64,000 nucleotides of DNA from Hormiphora californensis. Its lineage: Eukaryota; Ctenophora; Tentaculata; Cydippida; Pleurobrachiidae. Location: contig CM035353.1 of assembly GCA_020137815.1 (NCBI GenBank), positions 5,398,733 to 5,462,732 of the forward strand. Direction: 5' to 3'. Each line of letters begins with the position of its first letter. The stretch's first letter is position 1. Below are positions 12,356 through 23,100 of the stretch, in pieces. A model generated the notes under the pieces. It worked only from the letters and a program-made list of their open reading frames with translations, was not told where the DNA came from and did no database searches. A program made the position numbers and the translations under genes.

Positions 12356-12431
12356 TGTAAAAGTTGGGTATAGGTCATCAATTACACACATTCCTATGAT
12401 AGCTCGGTTCACCTGAACTCAACCCACTCAG

Positions 12432-12570
12432 GAAAGAAGCGGAGGGATGTTGGAGATCTCGAGACCACACGGGAACCACAATGCGCAAAAAGAAGAGGCT
12501 GAAAAGCGGAAGAAAGCGAAGTTGTTGAAGAAATTGAAAGAACAGGAAGCCTAGTGAATGCCAACAACAG
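12432..12570 (+). pseudogene. Frameshifted copy of coiled-coil exon
   Basis: Counterpart of the open exon 20195-20339. This copy is 139 bases against 145, with about six single-base losses spread along it, so the reading frame breaks repeatedly. Acceptor and donor motifs (ctcag| and |gttagg) remain. It is non-coding if real; if the region is uncorrected sequence, it is an artefact. Confidence 0.7.
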
Positions 12571-13667
12571 GTTAGGAAGTAACCTGGTAAAATTTTGATA
12601 ATAAAGTCGAACCCCGATTTACCGGAGGATAAACTATCCCCGATATAGAAAATGAACAGTGTTTCACCCCGATATAACCGGGCACCCTTAGTAAACACGT
12701 CGAGTCGGTAAGTTGCATTTACAAATTTTTAAATGCAACTTACCGACTCGACGTGACTAGGGACAGGACGGGATGCGAATTGCTCAGCGTTTAGCTAAGT
12801 AACAAAAAGAAGGTATGCAGCAGCTGCATACTATGTCACCATATACTTCCGGCTATTTGAAACGTGATTCGTGGTTTGGCTTCTTTCAGCTAATCTTTAG
12901 GCAGCATGTTTTTGACTAGTTGCGGTTGCTTGAGAGCGTGATCACAATGTTTAAAAACTTGTAACACCAGCAAAAGTGTAAACTTGTAAAACTCTCTCTG
13001 AAGAGAGATAGACTGTATATAGAGGCGTATCATTATATCACGAAAGTTTGAGAAGTAAGATAGTGAGGGGGAGTAGAGTACGAAAAGCATCATGCTTTCG
13101 ATCTATACGAACACTCTCAGCTGCTACGCGTATCAGTTTCATCGTATCGTTAGACTTTAGTCCTGACTAACTGTCCTAGGTAAATTGTGTTTGATTTAAA
13201 TAATTCAGTTGTGACTTATTACCAACTAGAGAGCCCAGGCAAAAGAACAAAAAACTCTCACACCCTATTGACTCCTCTCAATCCCGATTCCTGGCACCTC
13301 CGGTCGCGAGATCATACTCCACGCCCCTTTCCCCTGTTGACTCCCCTCAGTCTCCTCACCCCTCTATCCTCCTCGGCCCTCTTATCCCTATTGACTCCCC
13401 TCGGCCCCTATGAATCATATAGTCCCCTATTCACTATCTCACCCTCTATCACTCCCCTATAACGCCATAAGGAACACTCCCTAACCCCTCTCTCAATCTG
13501 TGATCTGAAGCAGTTCAGAACCCCACATTTTCCCTCATTTTTCACCATTTCCCCCATAACTCAGGTCATTATCTAAGACTGTATATGTCGGGAAAAACGA
13601 AGACTTTCAAAACTACACATTACATTTGATTTAAATCATGTTCTTGACTCTAAATACGGATTTTCAG

Positions 13668-13979
13668 CACTTTGTGTTCACTGTTGTTCGATGTATTGAC
13701 TTGCTGATACCGGATGTGCCTGAAAAAGCTGGAAGCCCTCATACACCTTGAGGACAGCTTCGCTAGGGAAATGATGAAAGAGGTCATCGAGGTATGTGAC
13801 ATGATATGTTTCTCATCATATCAGCTTCACTAGCTCAGTTTACTGGTAATATCATTCTTCACATTTCATCAACTGTGCAGCTGTCTTTATCTTTACAGGA
13901 AGGCGCAGTTAATATTCGACCAAAACCAAAGAAACGATTGCCATTTGTAGTCCCACCTACAAAGCGCAAACACAAATGA
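13668..13979 (+). CDS. Anoctamin C-terminal exons (frameshifted)
   Basis: Exon 13668-13791 (acceptor attttcag|, donor GAG|gtatgt) reads HFVFTVVRCIDLLIPDVPEK, the last membrane helix and the (V/I)PD(I/V)PE signature at the end of anoctamins. After GAAAAAG the frame must shift by one base to continue as LEALIHLEDSFAREMMKEVI, which matches the charged post-signature helix of the family. The run of five A (about 13729-13733) therefore looks one base too long. The next exon, 13899-13979, continues in phase 0 (EGAVNIRPKPKKRLPF...) to TGA at 13977 and is Lys/Arg rich. These exons lie just after the duplicated block and complete the gene that starts at 2480. Confidence 0.8.
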
Positions 13980-14237
13980 ATTAGACTTGATCATGTAGGG
14001 ATCAATTCACAGCTTAAATTATCATAGCATATATATCACGTTTCATTGAAAGATTCTCAACATGAACTCACGCCATAAAACTTTTAATTTTAATAAGCAT
14101 GCAATCTTAATAGTATTTATTATAAACATTTGTATACCCGAAAATTCACATGCATTTATTCATATTCCCATCGGAAAGTTCAGCGCATGTACTGTTTTTT
14201 ACCGTTGACATCATATGAACATCAACATTACTTTCAG

Positions 14238-14312
14238 GTCGATCTAGAGCAACTAGAGGACATGCGACATCGAATTGAAGTGAAGAGAAAACAACGGAAT
14301 AAATATGCTTAG
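14238..14312 (+). CDS. Possible alternative last exon of anoctamin
   Basis: After acceptor ctttcag| an open phase-0 stretch reads VDLEQLEDMRHRIEVKRKQR and on to TAG at 14310. The charged helical composition suits an anoctamin tail. It could splice from the donor at 13792 in place of exon 13899-13979, giving a different C-terminus. An AATAAA follows at 14613. Transcript evidence would be needed; it may instead belong to another gene. Confidence 0.45.
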   Translation, partial: VDLEQLEDMRHRIEVKRKQRNKYA

Positions 14313-14612
14313 ATAAAGTGGAAATAATTGAATAATCAAGAACTGAAGTCGATCCTTGGCATCCTACTCATAGTTTTCATAATTTCATCTTAAATACACC
14401 TATACGAATAGTAATGGATGACTTGTCGGTATATTGGAAATATTTTATCAATTTGGTAATAATTATAAAATGTAAGCTAACTACATATACATTATAATTA
14501 TGTATATGTTACTGGGTTTGTAGACTTCTGAAATTCCTCTTTACAGTTTTACTTTGAGTAGACATTTCATCTTAAATGCATGGACCTTTGTAAAAACCTG
14601 TGAAGTTAGCTG

Positions 14613-14618
14613 AATAAA
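14613..14618 (+). terminator. Polyadenylation signal AATAAA
   Basis: AATAAA about 300 bases after the last possible anoctamin stop, in AT-rich 3' sequence. It is the most plausible polyadenylation signal for that gene. Confidence 0.45.
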
Positions 14619-14639
14619 ATGATGTGTTTCTTCGAGAGA

Positions 14640-15810
14640 GTTTTTTGTGAATGTACCATCTTTGCCCAGGGCTGGCCCAAAACCGACCATATAATATGGT
14701 ATGTTATATCAATGTTGGAAAATGTATAAATTCTCTTTAACATAAATTTAGAATTTGGAAATTTGAATCAGTTTGCAGAAATTAAGAGTTTTGTAGTTTG
14801 CATTGTTGTTTTAGTGTGTATGTTTTGTTTTTAATTCAATACACCCCAAACATGCGGAATATTTTATTGATTAACATTTAAATCTAAATTCAAACCTCGA
14901 TTTACCAAAACCAGAACCTCGATTTCCCCATTCCTCGAACAGAGGAATTTCCCCAATCCCCATTGTATATAGTATTTAACACTAATATCGGTACACATCG
15001 GTCGAGGTACGGTTGGAGCTCGACTTACCGTGTAAAACCCTTCCAGAAGGAGCCTGATGGATGGTGGCTTAAGGCTTAACTCTCTCAAAATATATCCACA
15101 TGGCTCTCAAGTCCTCAAGTATATTACACATAGGACTTGTTTTGAAAAGTCAAGTTTGATCAACATGCATATTGAATATAGTGGCCAGTGAACGTTGCTG
15201 ATTCTACATTCGAGAAACCGTTTACCGTGCCTCAAAATATACTCTTGTGGTCCACAAGAATATATTTCGAAGCTCGGCTCAATGTGCAGCTGCTAACCTC
15301 ATACCGTTCTACAACTCATCTCTAGGAGCTAAGTTTTCCGCGAGCTTAATAACCTTATATATTCCCCCTCCATAGCTTAATCCTTGATCGGCGAGAGTGT
15401 TACACGGCAAAAACCTTTTATTAAACGCTGATATCCGATAATGTGTAGTTGATTGATCAATATAGATCGATATATGCTGCACATTTAAACGATATATCGC
15501 ATTATATGGTGCATTGATGCAAGTGAAAAAAGTCGCGGCAAATCTCGATAGAGAAAGTGGTGTTATAAATTGGTTTATAACATTGCATGGTATAGTATGC
15601 AGTACGTTATAAAAATTACATAGCGGCTGAAGTGGTTTATAAATTTAATGTTATTCTTCCGAATAATAGTTATATAGAGCTTAATATAATTGTACACACA
15701 TATATATCCAGATTCTGTCTGGCGCCGCGACCCCGTCTTAGCGCACTGTCGATTTGAATCAAAAGGGGGTCTGGCGCCGCCAGACAGCCATCATTAGTGA
15801 AGATGGTCTC
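14640..15810. other. Non-coding spacer
   Basis: No supported exon. It contains fragments resembling CTCGATTTACC-type MITE ends (about 14895-15030), a short inverted repeat around AATATACTCTTGTGG (about 15237-15270), and a GTCTGGCGCCG motif (15717 and inverted at about 15769). The same motif family occurs at 59816 and 60984. Confidence 0.5.
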
Positions 15811-16348
15811 CATGACCATGACCATGACCATGACCATGACCATGACCATGACCATGACCATGACCATGACCATGACCATGACCATGACCATGACCATGAC
15901 CATGACCATGACCATGACCATGACCATGACCATGACCATGACCATGACCATGACCATGACCATGACCATGACCATGACCATGACCATGACCATGACCATG
16001 ACCATGACCATGACCATGACCATGACCATGACCATGACCATGACCATGACCATGACCATGACCATGACCATGACCATGACCATGACCATGACCATGACCA
16101 TGACCATGACCATGACCATGACCATGACCATGACCATGACCATGACCATGACCATGACCATGACCATGACCATGACCATGACCATGACCATGACCATGAC
16201 CATGACCATGACCATGACCATGACCATGACCATGACCATGACCATGACCATGACCATGACCATGACCATGACCATGACCATGACCATGACCATGACCATG
16301 ACCATGACCATGACCATGACCATGACCATGACCATGACCATGACCATG
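15811..16348. repeat. Perfect GACCAT hexamer array, about 90 copies
   Basis: About 538 bp of uninterrupted CATGAC/GACCAT repeat with no interruption I can see. ORFs on both strands (poly Met-Val, Trp-Ser, Asp-His, Met-Thr) are a mechanical result of the repeat having no stop in five frames. The 3' flank GGATTTGCTATAAATC is shared with the first array. Confidence 0.98.
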
Positions 16349-17800
16349 GATTTGCTATAAATCTGTGGTGCATTTCTTTTTTTGTTTCTACATTCTGAAA
16401 GTATTACAGTTAACTTACTATAGTACACACATTTACTAAATACTGATCATATAACTCGTTTTATCTATAATGTTACCCCATGTCATTATAATGCCGGTCT
16501 CAAGGCTTTTGTTTTTTCTCATTCTGTACAGCCAATGTTTAAAACATATATCACGTCCTTTACGCTACACCGCCAATCTATATATCGTCTCCACATGCAC
16601 TTAATAAACGCGACCCTTCTTCTACTTTCCTTCACTTATTAGTAGGGCCTTGTTTGTGGTATTGATTCTTCTTGACTTGTATTATACCTGTTATAATGGA
16701 GATGCTAAAATAATCACATGACCTGGTAAGTAAGCGATTCAATTTTTATTTTAAAACCACCGACCACCGAAAAGCAAAACAATATCACATATATATGTGT
16801 ATGACTTTATCACGAAAGCATGTTTATACGGAGCTAATTTGTCTATATAAACTCGACAGTAATAATCCTGACCAGCAACTATCACGGTGACTGGTGAGAA
16901 TTGTAAATTATACTATGACAAGCAATCGCAATATAGCTACAGCCGTATATATATGTGATTTATCGGGTCCTTCAAGCAAAATTACAATTCATACATGATG
17001 TTGACTACTAGGTCGTCAGGCAATACTATATCGTCTAAGAAGTAAGAATGACAGTTCTGCTTGAAATGATAGGATAATCAAAATAATAATTGATTCTCAT
17101 GATAGTATATTTATCATGACTTTAATCCATGCTCAGACCCGTCATAGTCAGTTTTTATGCATCTTAACAAGCAAGTTATATCGATACAGCGCATCGTTTA
17201 AAATCATCATGTTGAGTGATCCTACAAGCCTATAATGCTAATGTCACACTTGATTTACCTAGCTCTAGATTAGAAATGCAGGCTTTCTATAGTTTTTCAT
17301 TTTTCATGGCCTATAGAAGGTACAGCTGTCAGCCGACTATCGTGATATGTCGTTGTTAGGCAAAGGGAGATTCTATGGTTACTATTGGTTATTGGTACAA
17401 TTAATTACAGAGCGCTATCAGGCATGTTTGATTGTTTGCTGAAGACATGTTTACCCCAAAGTTGCTATAGATAATTGTGCGTATAGTCTTGATATTGTCG
17501 TACAATTGAAAGATCTTGTTCATCATTTGTTCTGCCTGACAAGTTGGTAAACCTCCATCATGATGACGCTATATATGATTCCACGTAATATGAATGGCTG
17601 GTGTGTAGATGATGTTATAGGTGGTCGATGAAAGATGATTGGTGGACGCGGTGATTCTTGATGACTTGTAGATATATACTGATGCTTATGAACTGTGGGC
17701 ACCATTGAACACGTCCATTTGTAGCGCATCAAATAAAAACCATCCATCAAAAAATTATTTTTGCATGCAGCCAGAGAGAGAAGAAAAAAAGAGAAGGAAT

Positions 17801-17808
<8 letters not shown>

Positions 17809-17874
<66 letters not shown>

Positions 17875-17876
17875 AG
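17809..17876. repeat. (GA)n microsatellite
   Basis: Perfect GA tract of about 65 bp; the copy-1 equivalent at 10080-10130 is shorter and interrupted. Confidence 0.95.
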
Positions 17877-18704
17877 AGAGAGAGATACAAAATAAAAGAG
17901 TCGAATCGAGAAGGAGAGAATCGTGATGAGTTAATTATTCATTCAATACGCTGCGGTCTTTGTTTATTCGCGTGGGAGCTATATCACTCCACAAGAGGTG
18001 TTTGTTATCATCTGAGAGATCAATACAGCTAGATAATCATCCTTCAAAAGGTAAACCCAAATTAGGATGATTGGTTTCCCGTCAGGGATTCCATAAAACA
18101 TGTGTTGCGTCCTAAATACAGCTTTATTATTTCGTTGTAAATCCATGGTATAGATCTGTGTTGTTTGGTGTCCAGTATAATAGCAGCTGGTAACAAGGAA
18201 TATTGAAGTTGTGATGGAGTTTCAATATAAAATAGTGGTCAAAGACAGAATTGTTATAGCCAAGCTTGTAATCACCAATTATTGATACAATTATAATGAT
18301 TGTGATAGTGAGAAAGTTTTGTTTTCCGGCTGGACAAAATGAGTAGACGGGGTTTTTATGGCCTGGTTCTTCTACAATAAAAAAGATCCTTATTATCTGA
18401 TTGTGATAGTATTATACAGTGTTTATGGTACTTTACGGCTTTTCCGTAACCCACCTTCCCAAAATAAAAGGTCAAAGACGTGTCATACTCATGTAAGTAT
18501 ATAACAACAATATAGTTTTATATGTACATGATTATATATACATAATAAGCATAGCCAATAATTAATATTAATTCATTCGAACGTCCGGGCGAGTGCTTTT
18601 GCAAAAGGGCATAAGGGTTTAAATAGCAATAGGTGGCAGATAGACCTATTTAATTGCCATAAAACCTACTCCAACACTGATAGTAGACCTCTGAACTCAT
18701 TTGA

Positions 18705-18766
18705 GATAAGGATCCTTATCTTTCACTACTGTAAATCAGAACTCGAGTTCTGATTTACAGTAGTGA
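18705..18766. repeat. Two adjacent perfect palindromes
   Basis: GATAAGGATCCTTATC (16 bp, 18705-18720) is followed two bases later by a 44-bp perfect palindrome centred on CTCGAG (18723-18766, starting TCACTACTGTAAATCAGAAC). In copy 1 (about 10947-10999) the long palindrome is broken at its centre. Confidence 0.9.
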
Positions 18767-19767
18767 CAGATATTTTAAATTTGAATGTTTTGTGTTGCTA
18801 ACTTGCACAGTTTGTTCACAGGATCGTTAAATCAAGGTGTTTTGATTCGTCCTTATTGGGCCATTTTACCCCTCAAAGATCACATTTGCATCGTGTAGAG
18901 CGTAGACGCTGGAAATGTGACCTTTGAGGCAACAAATTACCTAATTATGGTGAATTAGTAACTCATATAAAGCATATAAGACATTCAAAATCGTCTTATC
19001 TGTCTCCCCTGAAAAATCTCCAATTCAAATGAATGAAATTGGATAGAAGTCGGACAAAACTACACTTGATCCCCATTGAAACAACTAACACATTTTAACT
19101 GACACAATATATAGATTGCTCTCACACTCATTTCTCCTCACGTGATAACTGAGCTGCACTTAAACCGCATTGTAACGTGCTTGTAATGGAGAATTGGCTG
19201 AATTCTGACCTCTGTGAAGCCCTTCTTTTTTAACAGCAGCGATTTGACCACTGAAATCTACACGCTACTCCATCTTTCTGATTCCTTTCACTTCATTTCT
19301 CTCTAGGCAAATTTGTAATAACTGCATAGCAAATATTTCACATGATTCCTATAATGTAGTCTTCAAAGTAACTTTTATCGAAGACTGGACCAGCTATAGG
19401 CGATACATATCACATCGTCACAGTTTTTAATATCTTCCCACTGAAGCTCTGTGATGCATCGCACTTTTATTGTTCATCTTTTTATCTTTTTCTACCTCCT
19501 TTCGATTTGTTCCGTTCGCTACACTGTTACGCATGTAGAAATACGGTAGTATGCACCAGCTCTGACTCTTCACCATATAATTCATGAATCAATATATCAT
19601 TATTTGTTAATTTGGTATAGCTAGCTGAATATTTCCCATCATAAATCACCATCCCAATTGCTAAGTAGTATGGTAGTGTTGTCACCACGTGACCATGCCA
19701 GAATCTGTAATATTGCCTCCCATTTCCCGCGAGGGAGTAGTCGCACGCAAGTAAGTCGCGTAGTCAT

Positions 19768-20105
19768 GGTAGGAGTGTGAAATGTAAGGAGTGTGAAATA
19801 TGAGGAGTGTAAAATGTAAGGAGTGTGAAATGTAAGGAGTGTGAAATATGAGGAGTGTAAAATGTAAGGAGTGTAAAATGTAAGGAGTGTGAAATGTGAG
19901 GAGTGCGAAATTTGAGGAGTGCGAAATGTAAGGAGTGTAAAATGTTAGGAGTTTGAAATATGAGGAGTGTAAAATGTAAGGATTGTGAAATGTGATGATT
20001 GCGAAATGTGAGGAGTTTGAAATGTAAGGAGTGTAAAATGTAAGGATTGTGAAATGTATAAAGGTGTGTAAAATGTAAGGAGTGTGAAATGTGAGAAGTT
20101 TGAAA
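19768..20105. repeat. GGAGTGTGAAATGTAA minisatellite, copy 2
   Basis: About 20 degenerate 15-16 base units, ending 90 bases before the first recognised exon of the coiled-coil gene. The same motif recurs in inverted orientation at 21781-22015. Confidence 0.92.
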
Positions 20106-20194
20106 TATGAGAAGGCTGTAAAAGTTGGGTATAGGTCATCAATTACACACATTCCTATGATAGCTCGGTGTCACCTGAACTCAACCCACCTCAG

Positions 20195-23100
20195 GAAAGA
20201 AGGCGGAGGGATGTTGGAGATCTCCGAGAACACCACCGGGAACCACAATGCGCAAAAAGAAGAGGCTGAAAAGCGGAAGAAAGCGAAGTTGTTGAAGAAA
20301 TTGAAAGAACAGGAAGGCCTAGTGAATGCCAACAAACAGGTTAGGAAGTACACCTGGTAAAATTTTGATAATAAAGTCGAACCCCGATTTACCGGGAGGA
20401 TAAACTATCCCCGATATAGAAAATGAACAGTGTTTCACCCCGATATACCGGGCACCCTTAGTAAACACGTCGAGTCGGTAAGTTGCATTTACAAATTTTT
20501 AAATGCAACTTACCGACTCGACGTGACTAGGGACAGGACGGGATGCGAATTGCTCAGCGTTTAGCTAAGTAACAAAAAAGAAGGTATGCAGCAGCTGCAT
20601 ACATAGTCACCATATCACTTCCGGCTATTTGAAACGTGATTCGTGGTTTGGCTTCTTTCAGCTAATCTTTAGGCAGCATGTTTTGACTAGTTGCGGTTGC
20701 TTGAGAGCGTGATCACAATGTTTAAAAACTTGTACACCAGCAAAAGTGTAAACTTGTAAAACTCTCTCTGAAGAGAGATAGACTGTATATAGAGGCGTAT
20801 CATTATATCACGAAAGTTTGAGAAAGTAAGATAGTGAGGGGGAGTAGAGTACGGAAAAGCATCATGCTTTCGATCTTATACGGAACACTCTCAGCTGCTA
20901 CGCGTATCAGTTTCATCTGTATCGTTAGACTTTAGTCCTGACTAACTGTCCTAGGTAAATTGTGTTTGATTTAAATAATTCAGTTGTGACTTATTACCAA
21001 CTAGAGAGCCCAGGCAAAAGAACAAAAAACTCTCACACCCTATTGACTCCTCTCAATCCCGATTCCTGGCACCTCCGGTCGCGAGATCATACTCCACGCC
21101 CCTTTCCCCCTGTTGACTCCCCTCAGTCCTCACCCCTCTTATCCTCCTCGGCCCTCTTATCCCTATTGACTCCCCTCGGCCCCTATTGAATCATATAGTC
21201 CCCTATTCACTCCATCTCACCCTCTATTCACTCCCCTATAACGCCATAAGGAACACTTCCCTAACCCCTCTCTCAATCTGTGATCTGAAGCAGTTCAGAA
21301 CCCCACATTTTCCCTCATTTTTCACCATTTCCCCCATAACTCAGTCATTTCTCAACCAATTTCAAAATACCAAGGCTCATTGGAAAGATAATCTCAACCT
21401 CTTTCCAAAGAGCTATAATCCCCCAAATTTATAAAACCTTTACACACGCACGTGCACTCCCCAAGCCCCACCAACCACCCCTAACAACATGTCAATTTTC
21501 CACGTGCAAGCCCTAAAAACCCCCTCCCCCAAATTTTGTCTTGCAAGGTTCTCTGCTTTATAATATAGATACGCGGCTCTTTTTTCAGGTTATGGTGAGA
21601 GACCGAAGAAGACCTAGGAAGAATATTAAAGAGATGAGCGTACTAAATAAGCGTCGGCGTGTCATCAAAAACACCGCTAGAAAAGAGATAGCCCAACAGA
21701 GAGCCACTCTGGAGAGTATGCGGCACATTGGTGAGTAACTAAACGTTTCTTTTCGGGCCACAGTCCTCACATTGCTGATTTCATTGTCCTTACATTTCAC
21801 TTTCCACTTCTGACATTTCATTTCACACTCCTTACATTTCACGCTCCTCACATTTCACACTCCTCACATTTCACACTCCTCACATTTCACACTCCTTACA
21901 TTTCACACTCCTTACATTTCACACTCCTTACATTTCACAATCCTTACATTTCACACTCCTCACATTTCACACTCCTTGCACATTTTACACTCCTCACATT
22001 TCACACTCCTCACACATCATATCCTTGATATTTCATTAAGTTTCTTCAGATTTCTCATATTCCACCATCCCCATTCCTCGTATCTACCACCATATTCCTC
22101 AGAAATGAAGAGTCACTCCTCACATTTATCCATTTCATATTCCTCAGAAATGAAGCGTCACTCCCTGGAAGCGAGAGAGTTGGAAGTGTTTGTCGAACGG
22201 ATCAGGAAGGTGAAGCAGAATAAGCGTCTATCCATGCTCTTTGCCAAGTTCCAATTTAGCCCCGTGTCTGAGGAAGAGGATGAGGGGTATAGCGATCACC
22301 ATGGAGACCAGGGAGAGGAAGAACAGGACGTATGTAAACATGTTCATAGTACAAAGAATACAAATTGCCTAGGTGCATATTCTGTCTCTGTCACGTTCTA
22401 AACTTTCGTGAACCAGCTCACATTTTCAGGATGGGAACGACGGGGCGACTGTGACTTCCACCAGCACCCTAGGCACGGATAAGAATAACAAATCAGAGAG
22501 CATGAACAGGTGAAATAAAATGCAGCCAAATCTGGTAGGATGTGTCATTGTTGTTGTATTTCTTGGCCCTGGGGCGCTGTGATAAAAATTCTGCTTCCTA
22601 ATTTTGATTCCTTCAGGCTGATCACGGAGTTGAACAGCATGTCCCTGATCATAGACTACGATTCCAACCCTCAGTGGAGGTTCATTATGGGCCAAAAGGA
22701 GCCCAAAACTGCCGAACCAGAGGAAGTTGCAGAAGAGCCTGACACAGCTCCGCCAACTGGATTTGGGAATAGACAGCCAGGGTTGAGGAAGTTAGGAGGG
22801 GCGATAGAAGCTCCAGCAGCTCTACAATCAGCCAGGATGCTCCCATCAATAGACCCATTAAAAGGTAAATATCTTATGAGACAATTAAAGTGGTAAATAG
22901 ATTCTCCAAATGATAATAAATGACATTTACTAATCGATCAGTATACTACAGAGCCCATGATTGACACTCTTTTTGTAGCCATAACGCAAACTGCTAAAGA
23001 CGACTTCAAGGTGTCCTATCGAGAACCGGGACAGCTGCGTCGGTGTATCAGCCAGCCTAACAGTACCACAGCTGGGCTTGGTGAACGAATCAGGAACCTT

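Larger units (their letters stand above)
8614..13577. repeat. Large duplicated block, copy 1 (error-rich)
   Basis: This block aligns collinearly with 16349-21345: the same GA tract, palindromes, GGAGTGTGAAATGTAA minisatellite, and the sequence around the coiled-coil exon. Differences are dominated by scattered single-base deletions in copy 1, with some substitutions and short insertions. It sits where the middle exons of the anoctamin gene should be. I see no transmembrane coding in any frame. It is either a real segmental duplication or a misplaced, poorly corrected alternate-allele sequence. Confidence 0.9.
16349..21345. repeat. Large duplicated block, copy 2
   Basis: Collinear with 8614-13577 but with intact palindromes, a perfect hexamer array at its left edge and an open coiled-coil exon at 20195-20339. 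It forms the upstream region and first recognised exon of the gene at 20195-28112, so this copy is probably the genuine locus. No other coding was seen in 16349-20190: it holds AT-rich unique sequence, a GA tract at 17809-17875 and two palindromes. Confidence 0.9.

Noticed and set aside
11882-12412. His/Thr/Phe/Leu-rich minus-strand ORFs (also 19682-20152)
   Set aside because: They arise from the GGAGTGTGAAATGTAA minisatellite; frames change freely between the two copies.
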